From Lobulomyces angularis (lineage: Eukaryota; Chytridiomycota; Chytridiomycetes; Lobulomycetales; Lobulomycetaceae), in the NCBI GenBank assembly GCA_027604685.1, contig JADHYX010000204.1, forward strand, positions 2,491 to 36,849: a DNA stretch of 34,359 nucleotides, written 5' to 3'. Shown here one piece after another: positions 10,241 to 26,592 of the stretch (position 1 is the first letter of the stretch; the number at the start of each line of letters is the position of its first letter). Made by a program: the position numbers and the translations under genes. The notes beneath the pieces were generated by a model. It was not told the DNA's origin. It saw only the letters and a list, made by a program, of their open reading frames with translations, and searched no databases.

Positions 10241-11779
10241 ATGAATAATAAACTCTCTAACGAGTTATCAATAATTTTAGATTTGCCCCCACCCGAAATT
10301 CAACAAATAGTTACATATTTGGAATCATTAGGTTTTTTTTTTTTTTTTTTTTTTTTAGATTCAACAGAAGAAATTGAAAATTATCTAGAGGGATTAATTG
10401 GACATGACAAAAAATTTAAACAAGTAGTAAAAGATTTTATAAGTTTAACAAAAAAAAAAAAAAAAGAAAAAACTACAACAACAACAACTTCACGAATAGT
10501 GGAGGAAGTAGTAAAAGAAGAAAAAATAGCAAATTTAAACAAGGAACAAAAAAAAAAAGAAAAAAAAAAAAAAGTTAAAAATTTTAAAGACGTCGATACC
10601 GAGTTGGACGACCTCAAAGCCGTTGGTATCATTAGATATGATACTGACGGTAGAATCATTTGTGATTGTCAAGGTTTTTTTTTTTCATTTTTTTTTCAAA
10701 ATTTATTTATTTTATTTTTTTACCTTTTTTTTTTTCTTTAGCTTCAAAACATAATCTACTCACCAACTGTTTAAACTGTGGAAGAATTATTTGTCAACTA
10801 GAAGGAGTCGGTATATAATTTAATTTAAAATTTTTTTTTTTTTATTTTATACTAATACAAAAAAATAATCAAAAAAAAAAAAAATGAAGGAAATTGTAGT
10901 TTTTGTAAAGAATTAGTTGAAAGTAAAAATCAACAAATTGAAAAATATCATGAAAAAAAAAAAATTGAAAAGTTAAAAAAAATTAATCCTTCTACTTTAC
11001 AGTACAGTGAAAAAATTGGTTTTTTAATAAAAAAAAACACAAAATAAAAAGATAAATTATTTATAAATTTTTTTTTTCAAAAAAATAGGTGGACAACCTG
11101 CTACAAACAGAAAAAATGATTTTATTCAATTTCCAGAATTGCAACAGAGTGAAGAAGTTACTGAAAGTCTAATAAAGGCACAAAAAAATGCTGAAAAATT
11201 ACTTGACTTTGACAAAAATAGTGTTGCTAGAACAAAAGTTCATGACTCTGCATCAGACTTTGACTATAAATCTCAAATCGGTGACAAGTGGCTAACCTTT
11301 GAAGAAAGAGCTTGTAATATTTTAAATATTTAATCAATTTTTTTTTTTTTTTTTTTCTTTTTTCAGTGGCCTTAAAAAAAAGTAAAGAACTTGAAAGGTT
11401 GGAAGAAGAAAATAAAAGGAGAAGAGTTATTTCGATTGACTTGAAATCAAAAACAATATCTGATGTTACCCCCAAAAAAATCGTTTTACCAAATGAACTT
11501 GAAACCAACAATCAACAAAAAGAAGAAAAAAAAACATCTCCAAATTTTTTTTCGAACCCTTCCATCTTAAATAAACCAGTCTACATTGAATCAAGTATTA
11601 CTTTAGACTCTAATAAAATAAAAAAAAACTTGAAAAGTAAAATTAATGTTAAGTCTCAACGTGATATTTACTTGGATGATACAGTTTCTGATAAACTTGA
11701 AATTTCTCACTTAAAAATTAAACCAAGATTAAATAGGTTGCAAAATGATCTGTTTTTGGAATTTGTTGGTGGATGTTAA
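10241..11779 (+). CDS. TRIP4/ASC-1 homologue (RQT4-like), C2HC5 zinc-finger protein
   Basis: Six exons (10241-10331, 10359-10673, 10742-10810, 10890-11018, 11089-11313, 11367-11779) encode 413 residues. By family, the protein belongs to the ASC-1/RQT complex with the Slh1/ASCC3 helicase, which splits collided ribosomes. The N-terminus (PPPEIQQIVTYLESL...EEIENYLEGLIG) is the conserved TRIP4 N-terminal helix pair. A Lys-rich low-complexity linker precedes the C2HC5 zinc finger: CDCQASKHNLLTNCLNCG, then CQLEG and NCSFC. A later block, NSVARTKVHDSASDFDY...WLTFEER, matches the conserved TRIP4 segment after the finger. No ASCH domain is seen, as in fungal Rqt4. The first intron is a 27-nt poly-T tract in frame with the exons, so read-through would insert a Phe run; the family alignment favours splicing. 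Confidence 0.88.
10332..10358 (+). other. 27-nt intron consisting of G, 24 T's and AG
   Basis: The tract begins GT and ends AG and contains no internal A. Removing it gives LESLDSTEEIENYL, which fits TRIP4 proteins; keeping it adds a Phe-rich insert without a stop. Homopolymer length may be inaccurate in the assembly. Confidence 0.6.
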
Positions 11780-11948
11780 AAAAAAAATAATAAAAAACTT
11801 TTTTTTTTTTTTTTTTTGGATTTAAGCAAGCTTAAAATAAAAATTTTTTATTTAGAAAAGCAGCAACTAAATAATAGTTATGAAAAATTTAAATAAAAAA
11901 AAAAAAATTTACTCCGTTTTTTTTTTTATGGTACAAAGTTTATTTATT

Positions 11949-13554
11949 TTACTTTTTTAATTTCCAATTTAAAATTTTTCCAGCCTTGTATGGTACTACA
12001 GTTCTTTCTATCCCTTCATCATCTTTGAATGGTAGTTCATCTAAAATTTTGAAGTTAGAATTTTCCAGTCTAGATGTCCCTCGATTTTGTCCATTAATTA
12101 AATCCTTTTTAACATCTAACCCATAAAAATTTCTCCCATTGATACATGCAAAGCCTTCTAATTTGTCAATAGCATTAAACGAATCCAAAGCGTGTGCAAG
12201 GTATTCAGTTACATAAGGACCTAATATCAGATATATTTTTTTTTAGCAAAAAAAAATATATCTTACTTAACCTGTAAATACACCTGCAGCTGAATTTGGA
12301 CCTTCTTTTAGGTGCCTGGCGTGGGGGGCACTATCAGTGCCTAAAAAAAATTTCTTATGACCTGCCAATATAATTTTTTTTTTTTTTATTTAAAAAAATT
12401 TAAGGAACAAAAAAAAAAAGAACCTTCTCTAACAACATCTTGTAAAGCTTTTCTATCATATGGAAACTTTGCAACTGGTTTACAGTAGCAATGACAACAA
12501 CCCGCCCAGTCATCTACCGTTAATTCAAGATGATGGATAGTTATCGTGCAACCTACATTGTCGTTTAAGGATTTTACCTGAAAAAAAAAACAATTATTTA
12601 TTTTTATATTTTTTTTTTTTAAAGAAAAAATCCAAAATAAAAATAAAATAGAAATAAAACACATTTATTTTTTTTACCATTTCCACTGCCGCCTTTGTTG
12701 TTGCATGCTCCAAAACAATTTTTAAATTTGGAAAATCTTTATTTAGTTGTTTCAAGTGAGTTAAAAACTTTTCTTCTGCATTTAAAACACAAACTCCATT
12801 ATCAGCATCAGAAGGAATTTCACCGTGAACTAATTAACAGGGTATAAATAAAGGTAAAATTAATGCATCTTTGTAGATCCATGGAAATTTTGAATTTATA
12901 TTCCAAAAAAAAAAAATTTATTTTAAAATAACTTACGATTTAATATCATGCCTACTTCTTCCATAGCTTTAAAAATATGATAATAAGCTGTATAGCTTTC
13001 AATTCCACTATCACTGTTGGTTGTTACACCCCTTGGGTAAGATTTGACTCCTACAAAACAATTTATAAACATTTATCGAACAAAAAAAAAGACAATTTAT
13101 TACCTACAACTCCACTTTTTTTAGCCAAATAAATTTCCTCTGGTGTTAATTCTGGAACTAAATATAAAGTCATCAAAAAATTAACATTTGGGGCTAGTAC
13201 TTGCAACTCTTTTTTATAACTAAGTGCTTGAGAAGTTGTAGTTATTGGTGGTTTTAAATTTGGCTAAAATTTTTTCTTTTTTTTAAAAAAAAAAAAAAAG
13301 GTATTTGTTTTTTTTTTTTTTTTTTTCTTTAATTACCATAACTAAAGCGTTTCTTACACCAGATTTTTCTAATAGTGGTGTAACTAATTTCATTAAATTT
13401 CCTTGTCTTAGAATTTACAAACCAAAAAAAAAAAAAAAAAATTTAGTATGATTTATTTTCTTTTAAAAACATAAATGAACATTACAAAGCATTTTTTATA
13501 CCTTAAATGACAATGAAAGTCGTCAATTTGAGGAAAAGAAATAATTTTGCTCAT
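11949..13554 (-). CDS. Dihydroorotase (URA4/PyrC type)
   Basis: Eight exons (13554-13502, 13406-13337, 13263-13104, 13050-12937, 12829-12678, 12577-12424, 12361-12272, 12220-11949) encode 354 residues, near E. coli PyrC (348) and yeast Ura4 (364). The zinc enzyme cyclises carbamoyl-aspartate to dihydroorotate, step three of pyrimidine synthesis. All metal ligands are present: HxH at His14/His16 (DFHCHLR), the carboxylated Lys97 (GVKSYPRG), His134 (LHGE), His174 (LEHATT) and Asp244 (GTDSAPH). A stand-alone enzyme, rather than a CAD fusion, fits fungi or plants and argues against animals and dictyostelids. The stop is 169 bp from the convergent RQT4-like stop. Two introns use GTT donors (GTTCTT, GTTAAG). 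Confidence 0.96.
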
Positions 13555-13743
13555 TTTTCTTTTTTAACACAAAAAAAAAAAAAAAATTTTGGAAATTTAT
13601 TTGAGATCACTTTTAATATTGAATTTAATCAAAATAAGTACTTTTCAAATATATATTTTATATTATTGTCTACTTAATGAAATTTTTAATTAAAAAAAGA
13701 ATCTTACCAATTTACAAAACACAATTGTGAGATAAATAATAAA

Positions 13744-13800
13744 AGGTTTTGTTTAGGAATCGAACCCAAATTTAAGAAGGATGCCAATCCCAAAACTGGT
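13744..13800 (-). pseudogene. tRNA-like fragment with perfect B box (T-arm)
   Basis: On the minus strand GGTTCGATTCC (13766-13756) matches the pol III B-box consensus, within a T-arm TTGGG-TTCGATT-CCTAA. GTTTTG upstream and CAAAAC after the T-arm could pair as an acceptor stem. Only about 20 nt lie between, too few for both a D arm and an anticodon arm. It may be a deleted tRNA or a tRNA-derived SINE end; chance pairing in AT-rich DNA is also possible. Confidence 0.25.
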
Positions 13801-14232
13801 GGTAGTTTTTTTACATCAACTACACAAGGATGGAGAGAAAACTTTTATCTTCTTTTTTAAACTTGTAAGGAATGTTTTTTTTTTTTTTTTAAATAAAAAA
13901 GACAGAAACGAATTCTTAACAACTACCTGCCCTGTTACGGACTATAGCTGTTCTTTTCTTTATAAAAAAAAAAAAAAAAATAGTAAAACAAAAAATTTTT
14001 TATTTTTTTTTCCAGACCAAGTAACTAAAAAAAAAAGAATAAAAATTTTGTAAATTTTTTCAATTTAATTAACAATCGTGAAAAACTTATATTTTGTTAA
14101 AATATCCTCAGTCAAAGTTTAACGTAAAAAAACTGAAGTAAGTGTAGAAGATCTGCCAACAAAAAAAATTAGCGATCAACAAAGAAAAATGCAGCAAAAA
14201 AAATGCAAAAGAATGCGACATTTTTACGTTAT

Positions 14233-14280
14233 AGGTGAATATTCATCATGTGGTTAAACATGAATGCTAAACATTCACCT
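14233..14280. other. Imperfect hairpin
   Basis: AGGTGAAT (14233-14240) pairs perfectly with ATTCACCT (14273-14280). Inside, ATTC plus ATGT pair with ACATGAAT (14258-14265) around a short loop, with a 3-nt and a 7-nt bulge. It stands out from its homopolymer surroundings; no function can be assigned. Confidence 0.35.
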
Positions 14281-14572
14281 GCTAAAAAGTGCAAACTGAA
14301 ATTTTATTGAAGCATAGTTCAACATCTAAAATAAATTAACGAAAAGTTAAAAAAGAAGTAGCTTTTAGGAAGATCATACCTAGGGTTTAGTGCTCTCGAG
14401 CAACAAAGATTATTAATTAAAACCAATTTTTTGAAAAAAATTGGGAGCGAACAAAGTCTCTCTTGAAAAAAAGTTACAAAATTTCTCTATAGAATTTGTG
14501 TTACCAACTAAATGTTTAAATTAAAAAAAAAGCAGATTTTTAAAATCAACTATAACAGCATCTACTAAAAAT

Positions 14573-14793
14573 GACTACATCTCTATTACAATCTCACAGA
14601 ATTCAATGCTGCTGCAATTGACAGAATTTTACTTCGTAGATCACCTCAGTTTCACTTTCTGCATTTTATCTACATGAATGTTTACAGCAGCGTTTGTAAA
14701 GAAGCTGGTGAACTGCCAGGATATCAAGAACTTGCGTTGAAAAACAGAAATGCGGTTTTAAGAGAATGTAAGTTAACCTACGATATCTACACT
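14573..14793 (+). other. Unassigned coding-like open frame, possible orphan or relic exon
   Basis: An open frame of 72 codons lies between a TGA (14572) and a TGA (14794). It includes FNAAAIDRILLRRSPQF and KEAGELPGYQELALKN. Its base composition is far less AT-rich and less homopolymeric than the flanks, as in the real exons here. A possible acceptor (ctcacag, ending 14600) and a perfect donor GTAAGT (14768) frame an exon of about 167 nt. The only in-frame ATG is internal (about 14674). I do not recognise the protein. It could be an exon of a small unannotated gene, a broken gene copy, or a transposon remnant. Attempts to splice it onto the DRS1 exon 1 frame run into stops. Confidence 0.35.
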
Positions 14794-14868
14794 TGAATAA
14801 CCTAATTTTTTACGTTCTCATATATCATGGACAAGCCACATAATGCCCTCAACCCTTTTTTTTTTTTA

Positions 14869-17801
14869 ATGCCGAAAAAGTCAGCTAAAATTAACAAAAA
14901 TAAAGCTAATGTTTCTCCTCCAGAAAGCAAACCTACCAAGGATATTGTTGACCAAGAAAGTGATGATTCAATTGCTGATGAAGATGATCATATTGTAATC
15001 GATCCATCCTTTAGCTTCGAATTTTCAGGTGGGGCTTTACAAGCCAAAATTAACTCTGCATGGAACTTTAGTCAAGTGAAATCCTCATTTGAAACGAATA
15101 ATGTACATATATACTTGCTAATGAACTATTTTTCATATTTTTTTGTTTTATTATTAGCAAAGCAACTCAAAATTTTCTACGTTGGATGAAAAAATTGAAA
15201 AAAAGCGAAATGAAAATAAGATACCCAATCTAGAAGATGAGGATGTTGACGTTGTAGATGGTAATGTGGAATCGGAGAGCGAAGAGACTTCAGCTGCTGA
15301 CGAAGCCAACAAAATTGAGCAAAATGAGTCTGATGGACAAGAATTGAGTTCTGATGAAGATATTTCAGATGAGGAAGAGTTAGCTGAAGCTGATAATGAT
15401 TTGGAAGATACTGTTCGAGATAAGGTATGCATTTTTCTTGGCATTTAGCAAAAGACAGTTTTTTATTTACTTTCACTTAAATATCTTGCTTAAAAAAAAA
15501 AAAACTAAAATTTATTTAAAAAAACAACAGAAAGCAGCAGAGTTTTTTGCACCAGAACAAGAAATTATTGAAGAGCAAGTTGAAACATTTACGGAGATGA
15601 GATTATCTCGTCCTATATTGAAGGGAGTTGCAGGCTTAGGTTTTGTGAAACCGACACCAATTCAAGCAAATACCATTCCTTTAGGTATATCAGCAAATAA
15701 AGAAAAAAAATTTTTATTTATTTTGTTTAGCAATGAAAGGTACTGATATTTGTGGTGCAGCAGTTACAGGTTCCGGAAAAACAGCTGCTTTTATTATACC
15801 TATTCTTGAGCGTTTGCTTTTTAGACCAAAAGATGTTGCTACTACTCGAGTATTGGTTTTGGTTCCCACACGTGAGTTGGGGGCACAATGTCATTCTGTT
15901 GCATCTAATCTAGGGAAATTTACAGATATTCAATTTTCACTATGTGTTGGTGAGAATTAGCCTTTTTTTATAATGTTGGTATTTATCCTATATTTTTATT
16001 TAAGGTGGTTTATCTACTAAAGTGCAAGAATTGGAGCTTCGTAAAAGGCCCGATGTTGTTATTGCAACTCCTGGGCGATTAATTGATCACATTCATAATT
16101 CCCCTTCTTTTAATTTGGATAGTATAGAGATCTTAATTATTGATGAAGCTGATAGAATTTTAGATGATGGGTTCGCTGCTGAATTAAATGAAATTATAAG
16201 AAACTGCCCAAAGGGTAGACAAACAATGTTATTTTCCGCAACAATGACTGATAATGTCGATGATTTAATAAAGCTATCGCTTAATCGCCCAGTTAGACTA
16301 TTTGTTAATTCTTCTACTGCTCTTACCTCCAGATTAACTCAGGAATTTATTCGAATTAGATCCTCAAAAGAACAACATAAATCTGCTATCTTAGCGTCGC
16401 TATGTTCCAGAACATACAAAACTGAATGTATTGTTTTTTTCAAGTCAAAGGCGGATGCACATATGATGAAGTTAGTTTTTGGATTACTTGGAATCAAAGC
16501 AGCAGAACTTCATGGAAATTTGAATCAGCTAGAAAGATTGGAGGCTTTAGAATCATTTAGGGATAGAAAAGTCGACTTTTTATTGTAACAAAAATTAAAT
16601 CTAATTTTTAATCATCCTTTTTTTTTTTATAGGGCCACAGATTTAGCTAGTAGAGGATTAGATATTGCTGGTATTAGAACTGTAATTAATTATGATATGC
16701 CTACCAACTACAGTTTGTATGTACATAGAGGTTTGGAAATTTTTATTTTATTTTATTTTTTTTGTTTTTTGTGCGTAAAATAAAATATGATGAATCAAAA
16801 ATACATCACAGACCTGAACCGAACGTAGTGTTGGATAAAATTTTTAATTTTCTGATTTTTAAACAAAAACATTTTTCAAAAAAAAAAAAGTCTTTATGTA
16901 GATTAATTTTTTTTTTTTTTTTATCTTTGCATCTTTAGTTGGCAGAACTGCTCGTGCTGGTCAAGCTGGTAGAGCTGTTTCTCTTGTTACTGAGCAAGAT
17001 CGAAAAGTTTTGAAACTTGCTGTAAAAAATGCTGGAGCTCAGTCTCACATAAAAAATAGAGTTATACCCTCTTCTGTTATTTTAAAATTTCAAAAAAAAA
17101 TTCAAGATTTAAAGGAAAAAGTCAAAGAAATATCTAAAGAGGAATATGAGGAAAAAGTATTTAAGAAGACGGAGATGGAAATTAACAAAGGACTGAATAG
17201 TATTAAACATCAAGATGAAATTTTATCACGGCCAAAGAAGGAATGGTTTCAGTCACAAGATGAAAAGTTGCAGCAAAAAGAGCTTGGAGTCAGAAACCAT
17301 GGCGCCAGTAAAAAAGAAAAAAACAATGAGGAAGATGTAAGATTTTTTTATTTTTTTTTTGGCAAGAGTGTTTCAATTAGATATTTAAATATGATGAATC
17401 ATAAAACTCATCACAGACCTGAACCGAATGTTATGTTGGATAATAGTTTTTATATTTGATTTTAAATTTTTTTCTTTTTAGAATTGCACCGCAAAACATT
17501 AAGAATAAAAATTAATTTTTGTTTTTTTTATCTTTTTTAGTCAAAGAACAAGTTGAAGAGATCTCCATTGGATGGTCTTTCTAGAAAAAAGAAGAGGCAA
17601 CGTTCTCAATTTTTGGAAGAAGAAAAAGAGCAATTAAAAAGTCAAAAATTTTCCGTTAGAAGTGCAAAAACGTCAACAAAACCGAAAAAAGTTAAACAAT
17701 TTGCAGATAAAATTAATTCAAAGCCTTCCAATGGTCAGTCAACACGAAAGAAGAAGAGTGGTAGTAGATTTGACGCGGAAGTCAAAGGTAAAAGACGATA
17801 G
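14869..17801 (+). CDS. DRS1: DEAD-box RNA helicase DRS1/DDX27, ribosome biogenesis
   Basis: Eight exons (14869-15102, 15158-15424, 15531-15684, 15731-15949, 16005-16584, 16633-16730, 16939-17336, 17541-17801) encode 736 residues; yeast Drs1 has 752. It is a nucleolar ATPase for 60S subunit assembly. An acidic N-terminal region precedes the core. Motifs in order: Q motif [14 protein letters not shown], Ia PTREL, Ib [37 protein letters not shown] and [13 protein letters not shown] Lys-rich tail ends KGKRR. The start at 14869 ([12 protein letters not shown]) is preferred; an in-frame ATG at 14827 would add 14 residues including a Phe run. Introns 6 (16731-16938) and 7 (17337-17540) are about 200 nt, much longer than the others, and each holds a C/D snoRNA. 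Confidence 0.95.
16782..16862 (+). ncRNA. Intronic C/D-box snoRNA, U25/snR56-like, copy 1
   Basis: It lies inside DRS1 intron 6. C box ATGATGA (16787-16793); guide CATCACAGACCTG (16804-16816); D' box CCGA (16819-16822); D box CTGA (16852-16855). AT pairs flank the C and D boxes as a weak terminal stem. The 13-nt guide is exactly complementary to CAGGTCTGTGATG of eukaryotic 18S rRNA. Counting five bases up from D' lands on the C opposite the first G of AGGT, the position methylated by human U25 (18S G1490) and yeast snR56, as recalled. The ends are estimates; the D' box is degenerate (CCGA for CTGA). Confidence 0.8.
17384..17468 (+). ncRNA. Intronic C/D-box snoRNA, U25/snR56-like, copy 2
   Basis: It lies inside DRS1 intron 7 and is clearly related to copy 1. 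C box ATGATGA (17391-17397); the same guide CATCACAGACCTG (17409-17421); D' CCGA (17424-17427). The shared downstream block contains TGTTGGATAA. The D box is degenerate, TTGA at 17456-17459. The terminal stem is better than in copy 1: TTTAAAT before the C box can pair with the TTTTAAATTT after the D box. The surrounding intron sequence is not conserved between copies, so only the snoRNA has been retained. The weak D box leaves open whether this copy is functional. Confidence 0.7.
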
Positions 17802-18477
17802 ATTTTCATAAGCAACCTTAAAAATTTAATATAGATAAATATAAAGTAGAAGTTTATTTTATATACAGTTTTTTTTTTATTTTTTGTAAAATGCGTTTAC
17901 CCTAATGATGATGTAAAATATAGTAATGAATCAAACACTTAATAATCTCACTTTCATATTTTTTAAACAAAAAATGAATTAAAGTAATTTTTTGGTGATT
18001 GTTTTTTAAATTCAGTTTAATTCGGTGTTTTAAAAAATTAAATTCAAACTCAGATTTTAAGATTTTCAACAAAATAATCAATTATCTTTGCACCAATCAG
18101 AATAATTGGCTTGATTTATAGCTGTCGTCTAACTATATAAAATAAATAATAATAAGAGTTAGTATTTGGTAATATATTGTAATAAACAAGCAGGTTACTT
18201 TTTTTGATAGTGGAGACAATTATAATTCAAAAAAACAAAGATAATTTTTTGTAAGTAAAAATACTAATATATATATGTATGTTTTTGTGTTTATAAAAAA
18301 GTTAAACATAATAAATCAAAAATAAAAAACTCGTTTTTTCTTTTTTAAATGACTACTTACTAAAACTTTTTTTTATTTTTTATTTTTTTAGATTGAAAAA
18401 AATAATAATAAATAATAAAATAAAAAAAAAATTAAAAATAGTAATATAAATAATATAAATAGAACCATATAAAAAGA
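17802..18477. other. Intergenic, 3' of DRS1 and 5' of myosin
   Basis: 676 bp with few long homopolymers. It contains a TATATAA-type element near 18134-18141, about 340 bp before the myosin ATG, which could be a promoter element. No further gene or RNA is supported. Confidence 0.5.
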
Positions 18478-26102
<7,625 letters not shown>

Positions 26103-26592
26103 AACTCAGTGCTTTTCCACATTAATTAAAAATTTTTTATATTTATCTTTCATTTATTTACTACTTTCCTTTTATTCTTGAAAATAGAAGTTAAAAAAAA
26201 TTTTGACTTTTTAAAAACACTTCTCTACCAAATATTAAAAATCATAAAAATTAATGTAATTTTTTACCTAATGAGCTAAAAACTTTTTAACTCTCAATAA
26301 ATAGCACTTACTTAAATATAAAGGTGAGTGATATTGCCTAAAGGAATGTTTATTTGTATAAAAATCTCCGCTATTTTTTTTAGTAACTGTTTATTTTTAT
26401 TTTCTTAATTATCATATTAAGGTTAAAAATAATTAAGTAGCAAATATAAGAGTTATTCAACTTAATACAATAGATTTAAGATAACTTTTTCTATAAAAAT
26501 TAAAAGGATTCAAAGTTATGAAAAGTGTTTAAAATTTTTTATATACGTTGAATTATTTTTTTTTTTTTTTTTTTTTTAACAATAGAAAAAAA
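26103..26592. other. Intergenic, 3' of myosin and 5' of mitochondrial EF-Tu
   Basis: 490 bp with a T run of about 24 nt near 26555-26578 just before the EF-Tu start. No gene, RNA or clear promoter motif is seen. Confidence 0.55.

Larger units (their letters stand above)
13555..14868. other. 1.3-kb region between dihydroorotase and DRS1 genes
   Basis: This shared 5' region of two divergent genes is unusually long. It contains a tRNA-like 3' half (13744-13800), a hairpin (14233-14280) and a coding-like block (14573-14793), each listed separately. The rest (13555-13740, 13810-14230, 14281-14570) shows no gene that I can support. Confidence 0.6.

Noticed and set aside
13781..14053. 90-codon plus-strand open frame starting at 13781
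   Set aside because: Mostly translated homopolymers (Phe and Lys runs), no domain, and its start overlaps the tRNA-like fragment.
14110..14252. Minus-strand C box (ATGATGA) with a distant CTGA, possible C/D snoRNA
   Set aside because: The boxes are about 140 nt apart, no terminal stem or rRNA guide was found, and the C box lies inside the hairpin.
17905..17911. ATGATGA C-box-like motif after the DRS1 stop, suggesting a third snoRNA
   Set aside because: No CTGA D box at a fitting distance and no recognisable rRNA complement nearby; such a heptamer is expected by chance in AT-rich DNA.
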